A stretch of DNA of 64,000 nt from Vibrio sp. Isolate34 (GCF_022397915.1 NZ_JAKEUO010000002.1:124001-188000), one strand, 5' to 3'. Positions 47,595-56,952 are shown, counted from the first letter of the stretch. Numbers and translations: made by a program. The notes: a model not told the origin generated them from the letters alone.

Positions 47595-48477
47595 GGGCAT
47601 GTTGATCTTTCGAGAGTGTTTTTTGAACAGCATGGTAAAGAGTTATAATTTGCTTCGCCAAAAGTAAAACCATAACCAATACCATGCCAAGAACAATGTT
47701 AACTGATATTCGCTGGGAACTGTTACTCCAAGTTATGAAAAGTACAGGTCGTATTTACGATAAAATTGAACATCGAATGACATTTGAAGGGATACTTTAT
47801 CGAATGAGAACAGGTATTCCTTGGCGAGATCTACCCTCTGAGTTCGGAGAGTGGAGTACCGTTTACAGACGATTTAATCTTTGGTCAAAGAAAGGGGTTT
47901 TAGATAAGCTTTTCAAAAGCTTATCTAGCATGGCTGATTTTGAATGGGTCTTTCTTGATGGTTCTATAGTTCGAGCACATCAGCATAGTACAGGTGCAGC
48001 GACTGAAAGCTCAGAGCAAATAGGAAAAAGTCGCGGGGGCAACTCAACTAAAATTCACTTAGCTGTGGATAGTGGTGGCCTTCCGATTTGCTTTGATTTA
48101 TCAGAAGGACAACGCCACGATATAGTGCATGCAGAAAGCTTAGTAAAGCAACTCGATGAAGTTAATACCATCGTTTGTGATAAAGGGTATGACAGCGAAC
48201 CTTTCCGTACCTTTGTTAAGGAACGTGGCGGAGAAACGGTAATTGCTCAACGCAATTACGGACAAGATATAGACAAAGACAGTATGGATTGGTGTCTATA
48301 CAAGTATCGTCACTTGGTCGAAAATGCCTTTGGGAGGATTAAGCATTATCGAGCTATTTCAAGTAGATATGACAAGCTAGAAAGGAATTATGCCAGCATG
48401 TTATCGCTGGCATTCATGTTAATGTGGCTACCGATGTATTGTTGAACGTAAAATGTACAGCAAAGATCAACACACCC
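47595..48477 (+). mobile_element. IS5-family insertion sequence (IS427-like group), 883 bp, apparently intact
   Basis: Terminal inverted repeats are GGGCATGTTGATCTTT at the left end and, read inward on the other strand, GGGTGTGTTGATCTTT at the right (14 of 16 identical). CTAG flanks both ends (47592-47595 and 48477-48480), consistent with a target duplication of TA or CTAG. One uninterrupted transposase frame fills the element. It sits between gmhB and a lipoprotein gene and breaks no recognisable gene. Confidence 0.88.
47684..48445 (+). CDS. IS5-family transposase
   Basis: 253-residue DDE transposase in one frame. The N-terminal domain (about 1-80) has FEGILYRMRTGIPWRDLPSEFG, typical of the IS427/ISL2-like members. 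Catalytic residues fit D92 (FLDGSIVRAHQ), D166 (VCDKGYDS) and E213 (VENAFGRIKHYRAISSRYDK). Many relatives need a frameshift between two frames, whereas this copy does not. It looks intact and may be active. Confidence 0.93.
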   Translation: MPRTMLTDIRWELLLQVMKSTGRIYDKIEHRMTFEGILYRMRTGIPWRDLPSEFGEWSTVYRRFNLWSKKGVLDKLFKSLSSMADFEWVFLDGSIVRAHQHSTGAATESSEQIGKSRGGNSTKIHLAVDSGGLPICFDLSEGQRHDIVHAESLVKQLDEVNTIVCDKGYDSEPFRTFVKERGGETVIAQRNYGQDIDKDSMDWCLYKYRHLVENAFGRIKHYRAISSRYDKLERNYASMLSLAFMLMWLPMYC

Positions 48478-48558
48478 TAGGCACTTACTTATCAATAAGG
48501 TTCTCCTAACCTGAGACGAAACTAAGTGTCATGACTATATAAAGATGAGGAACGAAGT

Positions 48559-48894
48559 ATGAAAGCTATGTTGGTAGCATCTCTATGTGCGGTAGCATTG
48601 GTCGGGTGCTCTAAATCAGCAGCCCCTGACAGTACAGCATCGGATAATCAATTCGTGACTTATCAATGTGAGTCTGACGTGTCGTTTGATGTGGCTTACC
48701 TTAGTAATGAAAAAGCAGTACTGCGTTTACCTGATAACGAGTACCAATTGACTCAGGTACCGGCAGGATCAGGAACCAAATATATCCTAGATGATGGCAC
48801 CTCAGAGATGATTAATAGCGTCACTTTGCGTACTAAAGGTGACGACGCACGCCTCGAACTTGGCCGTGTGGTCTATCGTAATTGCCAAAAGTAA
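48559..48894 (+). CDS. MliC-like (C-type lysozyme inhibitor) lipoprotein
   Basis: 111 residues with a lipoprotein signal ending in LVGC (C17). The mature domain has YQCESDVSFDVAYLSNEKAVLRL and AGSGTKYILDDG, the pattern of the MliC/PliC family that binds host-type lysozymes in the envelope, and a cysteine pair (C37 and C109) that could form its disulfide. ATG follows GATGAGGAAC. Inhibitor function is inferred from the family. The IS element ends 81 bases upstream and could influence its promoter. Confidence 0.75.
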   Translation: MKAMLVASLCAVALVGCSKSAAPDSTASDNQFVTYQCESDVSFDVAYLSNEKAVLRLPDNEYQLTQVPAGSGTKYILDDGTSEMINSVTLRTKGDDARLELGRVVYRNCQK

Positions 48895-48985
48895 ATCATA
48901 GTAAGAACTGCTAGGATTTACAAATAGTTAAGTGAGGGAACCTACCCTCACTTTTTCTTCCCTTCCCTTTAACGTTAGACTTTTT

Positions 48986-49930
48986 ATGAGCAAAAAACTC
49001 ACTATTCTCGATATTGCTAAGCTGTCCGGTGTTGGTAAGTCAACTGTATCTCGCGTTCTGACCAATGATCCTAAAGTGAAACCTGAAACCCGTGAAAGGG
49101 TGGAAAGAGTAATTCAAGAATCTGGGTACACGCCTTCAAAGTCTGCGCAATCAATGCGTGGTGGCAGTCAAAAAGTCATCGGCGTGATCATCTCTCGTTT
49201 AGATTCTCCCTCTGAAAACAAAGCCGTTAGTACCATGCTGGCTGAGTTGTATCGAGCGGATTACGATGTAGTGATCATGGAAAGCCAACTCGACAGAGAC
49301 AAAGCCAATGAACACCTTCAGGTTCTAAAGCGTCGTAACGTTGATGGCATCATTGTGTTTGGCTTTACGGATTGTGATATTCCAGCGATCGAAGCGTGGG
49401 AACACAAAGCCGTGGTTATTGCTCTGGATACTGAGAACGTAACGTCGATTAACTACGATAACCAACAGGTGATCAATAGTGCGTTAGCGCATCTGTCGGA
49501 TCAGGGGATCTCAGATGTCGGTTTTATTGGTGTTGATCCTAGCGATAAATCAACGGGTGAGCTGCGTCTTAAGGCTTATCTCGATTGGTGCGAAAGCACT
49601 GGAGTGATTGCGAACTATCGTACTGGTCAGCTTCATCATGAAAGCGCTTATCAGCTGGTGGATGAGGTACTGACGCCTACAACTCAAGCGCTTGTTTGTG
49701 CCAGTGACACATTGGCTCTTGGCGTGATCAAGCGCCTACAAGAACTACAACGTGAAGATGTGGTTGTAACAGGTGTTGGTGGCAATGATCTTCTCTCTTT
49801 CTTGTTCCCTCGTGTATTTAGCATTGATCCTGGCTACCAATCTGCAGGTAAGTTGGCGGCTAATCTATTGATCTCTCAGCTTTTAGGCAATTCAGAGATC
49901 TCTCATCACACCCAATCTCCGATTCTATAA
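48986..49930 (+). CDS. treR: Trehalose operon repressor TreR (LacI family)
   Basis: 314-residue LacI-type repressor; in E. coli TreR binds trehalose 6-phosphate as inducer. The helix-turn-helix is TILDIAKLSGVGKSTVSRVL at the N-terminus, and GVIISRLDSPSENKAVSTM opens the sensor domain. The ATG at 48986 begins the conserved part; an upstream extension to 48932 is not conserved. Two matching operators lie between it and treB. Confidence 0.93.
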   Translation: MSKKLTILDIAKLSGVGKSTVSRVLTNDPKVKPETRERVERVIQESGYTPSKSAQSMRGGSQKVIGVIISRLDSPSENKAVSTMLAELYRADYDVVIMESQLDRDKANEHLQVLKRRNVDGIIVFGFTDCDIPAIEAWEHKAVVIALDTENVTSINYDNQQVINSALAHLSDQGISDVGFIGVDPSDKSTGELRLKAYLDWCESTGVIANYRTGQLHHESAYQLVDEVLTPTTQALVCASDTLALGVIKRLQELQREDVVVTGVGGNDLLSFLFPRVFSIDPGYQSAGKLAANLLISQLLGNSEISHHTQSPIL

Positions 49931-49992
49931 TCCACTCAATTAAGCGAAATCGAACCGCTTAGATTAAAATTAGAGTGTGATCTCTTTCAACT

Positions 49993-50065
49993 AATGGGAC
50001 TGTTCCCATTTTAATTTATCATTCATGCGGGCATTATAATAACCGTAATTGGGAATGTTCCCATT
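49993..50065 (+). promoter_or_regulatory. treBC promoter with two TreR operators
   Basis: Two inverted repeats of the same type, AATGGGA-CTGT-TCCCATT (49993-50010) and TGGGAATGTTCCCA (50050-50063), flank a TATAAT (50035-50040). Their centres are about 55 bases apart. The sites fit the TreR pattern GGGA(A)...TTCCC. Confidence 0.78.
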
Positions 50066-50135
50066 AGTCTAAATCTTGAATGGTTGTTGCTACATGGTTT
50101 AGATGAGTAATTGAATGAAACCAGGGTGGGGTAGT

Positions 50136-51560
50136 ATGAGTAAGATAGCGAAGCAAGACGTTGCGCGTCTTATCGAGTTAGTCGGTGGCAAAGAAAATAT
50201 TGCGAGTGTCAGCCATTGTCTGACTCGACTGCGTTTTGTATTGAACGATACAGAGCAAGCGAACAAAGCAGAACTAGAAAAGCTGAAGCTGGTAAAAGGC
50301 TGCTTTACGAACGCAGGTCAATTCCAAGTCGTGATTGGCACAGAGGTTGATGAAGTGTACGCACTTCTGATTGAGCAAACGGGTAAAGAGGCGTCATCAA
50401 AAGATGAGTCTAAGCTTGCTGCTCGTCAGAACATGAACTTCCTTGAGCGTGGTATCTCCCATTTAGCCGAAATTTTCGTACCACTGCTGCCTGCCATCAT
50501 TACTGGTGGTCTGATTCTTGGTTTCCGTAATGTGATTGGCGACATTCGCATGTTCGACGGCAAAACCCTCGTTGAAATCAGCCAATTCTGGGCAACCGTT
50601 CACTCTTTCTTATGGCTGATTGGTGAAGCGATTTTCTTCTTCCTACCGGTTGGTGTGTGTTGGGCGACGGTTAAGAAGCTTGGCGGAACCCCTATTTTAG
50701 GTATCACGCTCGGTGTGACCTTGGTTTCCCCGCAGTTGATGAACGCTTACATGATAGGTAAATCGGTACCTGAGGTGTGGGACTTTGGTTTGTTCGTGAT
50801 TGAGAAGGTCGGTTATCAGGCACAGGTGATCCCTGCGATGCTAGCGGGTGTGGCTCTGGCGTTCATTGAGACCAACCTTAAGCGTATTGTTCCTTCTTAT
50901 CTGTACCTTGTTGTCGTGCCATTTGTCTCGATTATTTTGTCTGTGATTCTAGCGCACGCTTTCATTGGCCCATTTGGACGTATGTTAGGCGATGGTGTGG
51001 CATTCGCGGCTAAAGCAGCAATGACGGGTGACTTTGCGATTCTTGGTTCAGTGGTATTTGGCTTCCTATACGCACCTTTGGTTATTACAGGTATTCACCA
51101 CACAACCAACGCCGTCGACCTACAATTGATGCAAGACTTAGGCGGCACACCGATCTGGCCTTTGATTGCGCTATCAAATATTGCACAAGCTTCAGCGGTT
51201 GTCGGCATCATCATTCTAAGCAAGCGCGAAGGCGAACGAGACATCTCGGTTCCTGCAGCAATCTCTGCTTACTTAGGCGTGACAGAGCCAGCGATGTACG
51301 GCATCAACCTTAAATACAAATTCCCAATGTTGAGCGCAATGATCGGCAGTGCTGCCGCGGCTGCAATCTGTGGTAGTGCAGGTGTGATGGCGAATGGTAT
51401 CGGTGTTGGTGGCTTGCCGGGCATCTTATCGATTCAACCGCAATATTGGTCTGTTTACTTAATTGCGATGCTGGTGGCGATTGTACTACCCGTCACGTTA
51501 ACACTGTTCTTCTATAAGCGAGCACAGATGAAAGGCGAGCTAGAAACTGCCAACGCGTAA
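50136..51560 (+). CDS. treB: PTS trehalose transporter subunit IIBC
   Basis: Imports trehalose and phosphorylates it to trehalose 6-phosphate. 474 residues: an N-terminal IIB domain with the phospho-cysteine C28 in SVSHCLTRLRF, then a membrane IIC domain with about ten helices. IPAMLAGVALAFIE, YAPLVITGIHHTTNAVDLQ and GVTEPAMYGINLK are characteristic. The ATG at 50136 matches the E. coli start; an ATG seven codons earlier is possible. The IIA function must come from another enzyme such as Crr. Confidence 0.96.
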   Translation: MSKIAKQDVARLIELVGGKENIASVSHCLTRLRFVLNDTEQANKAELEKLKLVKGCFTNAGQFQVVIGTEVDEVYALLIEQTGKEASSKDESKLAARQNMNFLERGISHLAEIFVPLLPAIITGGLILGFRNVIGDIRMFDGKTLVEISQFWATVHSFLWLIGEAIFFFLPVGVCWATVKKLGGTPILGITLGVTLVSPQLMNAYMIGKSVPEVWDFGLFVIEKVGYQAQVIPAMLAGVALAFIETNLKRIVPSYLYLVVVPFVSIILSVILAHAFIGPFGRMLGDGVAFAAKAAMTGDFAILGSVVFGFLYAPLVITGIHHTTNAVDLQLMQDLGGTPIWPLIALSNIAQASAVVGIIILSKREGERDISVPAAISAYLGVTEPAMYGINLKYKFPMLSAMIGSAAAAAICGSAGVMANGIGVGGLPGILSIQPQYWSVYLIAMLVAIVLPVTLTLFFYKRAQMKGELETANA

Positions 51561-51570
51561 TGCATTAAAT

Positions 51571-51604
51571 AAGCGATGACTCCAAAGTGAGCCATCGCTT
51601 TTTC
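51571..51604 (+). terminator. Hairpin with T tract between treB and treC
   Basis: AAGCGATG and CATCGCTT pair, extended by CTC/GAG inside, followed by TTTTTC. It probably lowers treC expression relative to treB rather than stopping it. Confidence 0.62.
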
Positions 51605-51634
51605 TCTTAGTTATAGCTTTTTCTTTTAGTTATA
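51597..51634. repeat. 19-bp tandem duplication over the terminator tail
   Basis: Two adjacent 19-base units (51597-51615 and 51616-51634), both reading GCTTTTTCTYTTAGTTATA, differ at one base. The first unit includes the 3' end of the terminator stem and its T tract. Confidence 0.75.
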
Positions 51635-51700
51635 ACGGCTATTCGACCATGATTCACATGGTGATTTTTATTTATATTTTCTGGTAAGTGAGTGTTAGAG

Positions 51701-53386
51701 ATGGCGATGACTGAGCATGATGAAAGTTGGTGGAAAACCGCAACCATCTATCAAATCTACCCAAAGAGCTTTTGTGATAGTGGCAGTAAAGGTACTGGCG
51801 ATATCAAAGGGATCATTTCAAAACTGGATTATCTTAAACACTTGAGTGTGGATGCAATTTGGTTAACCCCAGTTTACGCATCCCCAATGATCGATAACGG
51901 CTATGATATTTCAGATTACTACGCGATTAACCCGCAATTCGGCACCATGGAAGACTTCGACCTATTGCTGGCTGAAGCGCACCAACGTGGTATCCGTATC
52001 GTGATGGATATAGTGGTAAACCACACCTCAACAGAACATGCGTGGTTTCAGTCGGCATTGGGTGACAAAAACAGCCCATACCGCGACTACTACATCTGGA
52101 AAGATCCTGTAAACGGCCAAGCACCAACCAACTGGCAGTCTAAGTTCGGTGGTAATGCATGGGAAATGGATGAGGCGACGGGTCAGTATTTCCTACACCT
52201 CTTTGCAAAAGAGCAGGCCGACCTTAACTGGGAGAACCCGGTTGTGCGCGAAGAAGTGAAAGATGTCATCAGCTTCTGGGCTGAGAAGGGTGTTGATGGT
52301 TTCCGCTTGGATGTGATCAACCTGATTTCGAAAGAGCAAGATTTCCCTAACGATGATATTGGTGATGGTCGTCGTTTTTACACTGATGGTCCACGAGTGC
52401 ACGAATATCTGAAAGAGATCAGCGAAGCGGTATTCCAGAAATACGGCAGTGTGACAGTAGGCGAGATGTCTTCAACGACACTCGAGCATTGCCAACAGTA
52501 CTCAAACATTGATAACAGTGAGCTATCGATGGTGTTTAACTTCCACCACCTTAAGGTGGATTACACCAATGGTGAGAAGTGGACTAATGCGCCGTTTGAT
52601 TTCTTACAGCTCAAGTCGATCTTCAATCACTGGCAAACGGGCTTGAACGGCAAGGGTTGGGGCGCATTGTTCTGGTGTAACCACGACCAACCGCGAGTGG
52701 TGAGCCGTTTAGGTGATGATCAGCAGTATCGTGTTGAGTCGGCCAAGATGTTGGCTGCGTCTGTTCATATGATGCAAGGTACGCCATATATCTATCAAGG
52801 TGAAGAGATTGGCATGACCAACCCGGGTTACACCGAGATCAGCCAGTATCGTGATGTAGAGAGCACCAACATGTATGACATCATGGTGAACCGTGATGGT
52901 ATGGCGCATCAAGATATGATGGCGATTCTGGCGCAGAAATCTCGTGATAACTCTCGCACGCCGATGCAATGGAATAGCGAAGCGTATGCCGGATTTTCAC
53001 AAGCTCAGCCATGGCTAGAGGTTGCAAATAACTACCCTGAGATCAACGCCGAGCAAGCGCTGGAAGACAAAGACTCTGTTTTTTACTTCTACAAGAGCTT
53101 GATTGAGTTACGTAAAGAAGTGCCAGTGATTACTCATGGTAGCTACAAAGATTTATTGCCTGAGCACCCGTCGGTATTTGCGTATTCTCGCGAGACTGAT
53201 AGTCAGACTTTGTTGTGTATTAATAACTACTATGGTGAAGAGGCGGAATGCGTTTTACCGGAACGTTTTGATATGAATAAGGCGAAGAGTTTGTTGTCTA
53301 ACTATCAAGAAGCGAACACTTCAGCAGCATTACATCATCTAGTCTTACGTCCTTACGAAACTCGTATTCTCTTGATTGAAGGTTAA
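51701..53386 (+). CDS. treC: Alpha,alpha-phosphotrehalase
   Basis: GH13 enzyme that splits trehalose 6-phosphate to glucose and glucose 6-phosphate in the cytoplasm. 561 residues. GH13 regions are clear: DIVVNHTS, DGFRLDVINL (nucleophile Asp), VGEMSS (acid/base Glu) and WCNHDQPRV (third Asp). IYQIYPKSFCDS at the start is typical. Three candidate starts (GTG 51692, ATG 51701, ATG 51707) lie close together. It completes the treR-treB-treC set. Confidence 0.95.
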   Translation: MAMTEHDESWWKTATIYQIYPKSFCDSGSKGTGDIKGIISKLDYLKHLSVDAIWLTPVYASPMIDNGYDISDYYAINPQFGTMEDFDLLLAEAHQRGIRIVMDIVVNHTSTEHAWFQSALGDKNSPYRDYYIWKDPVNGQAPTNWQSKFGGNAWEMDEATGQYFLHLFAKEQADLNWENPVVREEVKDVISFWAEKGVDGFRLDVINLISKEQDFPNDDIGDGRRFYTDGPRVHEYLKEISEAVFQKYGSVTVGEMSSTTLEHCQQYSNIDNSELSMVFNFHHLKVDYTNGEKWTNAPFDFLQLKSIFNHWQTGLNGKGWGALFWCNHDQPRVVSRLGDDQQYRVESAKMLAASVHMMQGTPYIYQGEEIGMTNPGYTEISQYRDVESTNMYDIMVNRDGMAHQDMMAILAQKSRDNSRTPMQWNSEAYAGFSQAQPWLEVANNYPEINAEQALEDKDSVFYFYKSLIELRKEVPVITHGSYKDLLPEHPSVFAYSRETDSQTLLCINNYYGEEAECVLPERFDMNKAKSLLSNYQEANTSAALHHLVLRPYETRILLIEG

Positions 53387-53442
53387 CCTTGTTTCATTTT
53401 AAGAAGCCTGATTCTATTCCCCTTAAAGGATTGGGCTTTTAC

Positions 53443-53475
53443 AAAGGCTTTGGAGAGCTCCCCAAAGCCTTTTTG
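53443..53475 (+). terminator. Terminator after treC
   Basis: AAAGGCTTTGG and CCAAAGCCTTT form an 11-bp stem around a GC-rich loop, then T. Confidence 0.8.
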
Positions 53476-53558
53476 TTTTAGCTATAGTCTGGATTATCGT
53501 GTTTTGAGTCTGCTGTTAGAGTGTCGAGTAGACAGCGACTATAGAACTGGTATGAATG

Positions 53559-54161
53559 CTAAGACGCGTAGTTCACTGAATAACGCGTAGGCTTGTGATT
53601 CATCGCTAATACGATGTTCAATACCGCAGTGCCCAATACAGAAACCGCAATCACCCAAGGCGATACGAAGAAGAATGATGCAAACAGAATACACGCATCA
53701 ATAGCCATTTGGGTTTTGCCCACTGAGATACCGTAGCGATCTTGAATGAACAAACACAAGACGTTGAAGCCGCCCAAGCTTGAGCGATGACGGAATAAGA
53801 TCAGCATACCCAAGCCCATCAACAGGCCGCCTGCAACAGCGCAGTAAATCTCATTATGAACTTCTAACGAAATCACCAAGTATAAATGATCGGCAAACAC
53901 AGACACTAAAGCCCCTGATATGGCACTGCTTATTGCGAAGTGACGGCCAAATCGTTTCCATGCTAATAAGTAGAATGGGCAATTAGCAATAAAGTACAAA
54001 ATACCAAAGGTTACCGGCATAAATTGACTCAAAAGCAGAGCCAAGCCAGTAGTGCCACCAGTAAGTAGGTTCGCTGACTGTAAAAAGAAGACGCCTAACG
54101 CCACTAAAAACGTGCCAGTGAGGATTGCTACCCAATCTTCTTTACGTGAGTGTTTTTCCAT
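53559..54161 (-). CDS. YitT family membrane protein
   Basis: 200 residues with five to six membrane helices. LLTGGTTGLALLLS (about 32-45) and SSLGGFNVLCLFIQDRYGISVGKTQMAID (about 127-155) are the paired glycine-rich loops of the DUF161/YitT family. Transport of an unknown substrate is assumed for the family. It is a single gene convergent with treC and divergent from glyA. Confidence 0.82.
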   Translation of the reverse strand: MEKHSRKEDWVAILTGTFLVALGVFFLQSANLLTGGTTGLALLLSQFMPVTFGILYFIANCPFYLLAWKRFGRHFAISSAISGALVSVFADHLYLVISLEVHNEIYCAVAGGLLMGLGMLILFRHRSSLGGFNVLCLFIQDRYGISVGKTQMAIDACILFASFFFVSPWVIAVSVLGTAVLNIVLAMNHKPTRYSVNYAS

Positions 54162-54508
54162 CGTTTTTATAATTACCTAACCAATAAAGGCGTGCATAGT
54201 AGAGAAAAACCTTAGCTTTCGGTAGCTAGAGGGGCAAAATTAAGGTAAACCTATGTAATTTGCGTTTTACAGGGTGTAAATCGTAAAATTGACAGTAAGC
54301 GTCATCTTTGGTTGGATAAGCTTAATAACCATGATGAATCTTATTTGTGATTATGAAAAAACTGCATGATAAAATTGCAATTAGCTCTTTATGACCTAGA
54401 TCAAATTATGTAGAATGCGTCACATCAAAACGGTGACGGAAACGTTTGCTTTCGGTCGTTGTGTGGTTTTTTTGAAACTTTCAGTACAATCTGAGTCAGG
54501 AGATACAG
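54162..54508. other. Divergent promoter region of the yitT-like gene and glyA
   Basis: 347 AT-rich bases. It holds a plausible glyA promoter (TTTATG, 17 bases, TAGAAT at 54411-54416) and a PurR box at 54436-54451. No glycine riboswitch and no frame were recognised. Confidence 0.5.
54436..54451. promoter_or_regulatory. PurR operator of glyA
   Basis: ACGGAAACGTTTGCTT matches the PurR consensus ACGCAAACGTTTGCGT at 13 of 16 positions. It lies just downstream of the expected transcription start. glyA is a PurR target in E. coli. Confidence 0.75.
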
Positions 54509-55759
54509 ATGCTTAAGCGTGACATGAACATTGCTGATTACGATGCGGATCTATTCGCAGCTATCCAAGAAGAAACTCTTCGTCAGGAAGAGCACATCGA
54601 ACTTATCGCTTCAGAAAACTACACAAGCCCACGTGTAATGGAAGCTCAAGGTTCTCAGCTAACAAACAAATACGCTGAAGGCTACCCAGGCAAGCGTTAC
54701 TACGGTGGTTGTGAGTACGTAGACAAAGTTGAAACTCTAGCAATTGAACGTGCATGTGAACTATTTGGTGCAGAGTACGCAAACGTACAGCCTCACTCAG
54801 GTTCTCAAGCAAACAACGCTGTATACATGGCACTACTAAATGCAGGCGATACGGTTCTGGGTATGAGCCTAGCGCACGGTGGTCACCTAACTCACGGTTC
54901 TCCAGTAAACTTCTCTGGTAAGCTTTACAACATCATCCCTTACGGTATCGATGAAGCGGGTCAAATCGATTACGAAGAGATGGAAAAGCTGGCTATCGAG
55001 AACAAGCCTAAAATGATCATCGGTGGTTTCTCTGCTTACTCTCAAATCTGTGATTGGAAGCGCATGCGTGAAATCGCTGATAAAGTAGGTGCTTACCTGT
55101 TCGTAGATATGGCTCACGTAGCAGGTCTAATCGCTGCAGGCGTTTACCCGAACCCAGTTCCACACGCTCACGTAGTAACTACAACGACGCACAAAACGCT
55201 TGCTGGTCCTCGTGGTGGTCTAATCCTTTCTAACGAAGGCGAAGATCTTTACAAGAAGCTGAACTCAGCAGTATTCCCAGGCGGCCAAGGTGGTCCTCTA
55301 ATGCACGTTATCGCTGGTAAAGCAGTAGCGTTCAAAGAAGCTCTAGAGCCAGAGTTCAAAGAATACCAAGCACGCGTTGTTGCTAACGCAAAAGCAATGG
55401 TTGCTGAATTCCTAGCACGTGGTTACAACATCGTTTCAGGTTCTACAGAGAACCACCTGTTCCTAGTTGACCTAATCAACAAAGACATCACAGGTAAAGA
55501 AGCAGATGCGGCACTAGGTGCAGCAAACATCACTGTAAACAAGAACTCAGTACCAAACGACCCACGTAGCCCATTCGTTACTTCAGGTATCCGTATCGGT
55601 TCTCCTTCTATCACTCGTCGCGGTTTCTCAGAAGCAGACGCGAAAGAGCTAGCAGGTTGGATCTGTGACATTCTAGATAACATGGGTGATGAGTCTGTTA
55701 TCGAAGCGACTAAAGCAAAAGTACTAAATATCTGTAAGCGTCTACCTGTTTACGCTTAA
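54509..55759 (+). CDS. glyA: Serine hydroxymethyltransferase
   Basis: PLP enzyme that interconverts serine and glycine and loads tetrahydrofolate with a one-carbon unit for purine, thymidylate and methionine synthesis. 416 residues. The PLP lysine is in [14 protein letters not shown] near residue 229, and [20 protein letters not shown] (31-50) is the family signature. ATG follows CAGGAGATACAG. Codon choice looks strongly optimised, as for a highly expressed gene. Confidence 0.98.
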   Translation: MLKRDMNIADYDADLFAAIQEETLRQEEHIELIASENYTSPRVMEAQGSQLTNKYAEGYPGKRYYGGCEYVDKVETLAIERACELFGAEYANVQPHSGSQANNAVYMALLNAGDTVLGMSLAHGGHLTHGSPVNFSGKLYNIIPYGIDEAGQIDYEEMEKLAIENKPKMIIGGFSAYSQICDWKRMREIADKVGAYLFVDMAHVAGLIAAGVYPNPVPHAHVVTTTTHKTLAGPRGGLILSNEGEDLYKKLNSAVFPGGQGGPLMHVIAGKAVAFKEALEPEFKEYQARVVANAKAMVAEFLARGYNIVSGSTENHLFLVDLINKDITGKEADAALGAANITVNKNSVPNDPRSPFVTSGIRIGSPSITRRGFSEADAKELAGWICDILDNMGDESVIEATKAKVLNICKRLPVYA

Positions 55760-55864
55760 TTTTTCTTCGTAGTGATTTGAACTTCGTTGTCGAGCATGCT
55801 CACTTACATTCGTAAGCTCCGCGTGCTCTCCTAGAATTTCAAACAACTACTTTGAAAATTGATT

Positions 55865-55891
55865 TAAGAGGTCCCTTTTGGGGCCTTTTTT
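55865..55891 (+). terminator. Terminator after glyA
   Basis: A short G/C stem, GGTCCC and GGGGCC with one wobble pair, TTTT loop and six T. Confidence 0.62.
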
Positions 55892-55943
55892 GTATCTGTA
55901 GGTATGAGAGTTAGGTTATCTGAGAATACAGGAAAGCAGATAC

Positions 55944-55976
55944 TAAAAAGGGCTAATGTTTTCACATTAACCCTTT
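55944..55976 (-). terminator. Terminator of the small lipoprotein gene
   Basis: AAAGGG and CCCTTT enclose TAATGT/ACATTA with one mismatch; five T follow on the minus strand. Confidence 0.72.
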
Positions 55977-55996
55977 GTTGTTTGGTAGTGTCTATT

Positions 55997-56323
55997 CTAC
56001 TTTTTGATGCTAAGTAGAGTGCCTGACTTACACTTGAAAGAGTAGTAGTGGCGGCTTTCACTGAACTTACCTAGGCCTTCGCCATCGCAGTAGTCGATGT
56101 TGATGTCACGCATCACTTCTAGTGTGTCTTCGCTCTTCAGAGCGAATTTAGAGCCATCAGAGCAGACGATGCGAACTCGTTCATCATGGCTTACAGAGTA
56201 AATATCGACTTCAGTATTACACAGCTCAAAAGAGGCTTCGCGAAAGTTGTCTTGCTGAGTATTTGAAGCGCAACCTGCGGTGAATGCGGCAGCGATAACG
56301 GCTAAAAGTCCGAGTCTTTTCAT
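55997..56323 (-). CDS. Small hypothetical lipoprotein
   Basis: 108 residues with a lipoprotein signal peptide ending in FTAGC, lipidated at C18. The mature part has four further cysteines (in ELCNTE, RIVCSDG, DYCDGEG and SFKCKSG), which could form two disulfides. I do not recognise the family. It is a single-gene unit bounded by its own terminator. An envelope location is inferred from the lipobox. Confidence 0.75.
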   Translation of the reverse strand: MKRLGLLAVIAAAFTAGCASNTQQDNFREASFELCNTEVDIYSVSHDERVRIVCSDGSKFALKSEDTLEVMRDINIDYCDGEGLGKFSESRHYYSFKCKSGTLLSIKK

Positions 56324-56502
56324 TGTTAATCCTTCACTATCATCAAGTTGGGTGATGAGTTTTATATGCTAGTTTGGGTAGCCTATACAACAATACGCTT
56401 TGGTTCAAGGCGCGTTCGTTGACTCTAAGATATAAAAGTATAGGTGCAGACAGATAATTTATAACGGGTTTGCTGCATGTTTACTTATTACGTATCACCA
56501 AC

Positions 56503-56532
56503 AAAAAAAGACCAACACAGAGGTTGGCCTTT
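56503..56532 (-). terminator. Terminator-like hairpin after the DUF4250 gene
   Basis: CCAAC and GTTGG form the core of a short stem preceded on the plus strand by seven A, giving a T tail on the minus strand. Confidence 0.55.
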
Positions 56533-56555
56533 AAATAGGAAGATTTTTTAAACGA

Positions 56556-56747
56556 CTATCGAAACTGTTTGGCTTCTGGAAGATACTCAAAACCAGCAGA
56601 CGCGAGCTTCGCGATCAATGCTGCTTTGTCGATTTCGTAGAAGTTGACCACTCGATCTAAATCTCCGCCGAAGTCGTCACGAAGCTTCATGTTGACGATG
56701 CTCATCAACATCACTGGATCCATCTTTTCAAAGTTAGCGAGGTTCAT
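56556..56747 (-). CDS. DUF4250 family small protein
   Basis: 63 residues with the family opening MNLANFEKMDPVMLMSIVNMKLRD. It contains no membrane segment or cysteine. The start lies just after the yaeP stop, one base apart, so the two are probably one operon with coupled translation. Function is unknown. Confidence 0.82.
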   Translation of the reverse strand: MNLANFEKMDPVMLMSIVNMKLRDDFGGDLDRVVNFYEIDKAALIAKLASAGFEYLPEAKQFR

Positions 56748-56748
56748 A

Positions 56749-56952
56749 TTAGTCCTCGAAATCTGAAATCAGTAAGTTAGCAGCAGCAAAGGCTGCACGC
56801 TCGCGAGCTTCTTTAGGAAGAGACTCATCGGCAGCAAGGTCATTCAATGTTTTTACTGCGCAGGTGATCGCTTTAGGGATATAGCCTTGATCGCCACTGC
56901 CAATTTGAGAATACAGTTCACGAACCAAATCACAACAATCGTATACTTTCAT
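56749..56952 (-). CDS. yaeP: YaeP family (UPF0253) protein
   Basis: 67 residues from the ATG at 56952. The sequence aligns along its length with E. coli Yae[29 protein letters not shown] and [17 protein letters not shown]. The frame runs further upstream but that part is not conserved. In E. coli yaeP is also near proS and trmO. Function is not known. Confidence 0.88.
   Translation of the reverse strand: MKVYDCCDLVRELYSQIGSGDQGYIPKAITCAVKTLNDLAADESLPKEARERAAFAAANLLISDFED

Noticed and set aside
54162..54508. Glycine riboswitch upstream of glyA
   Set aside because: Tandem glycine aptamer motifs are absent; a PurR box and promoter are seen instead.
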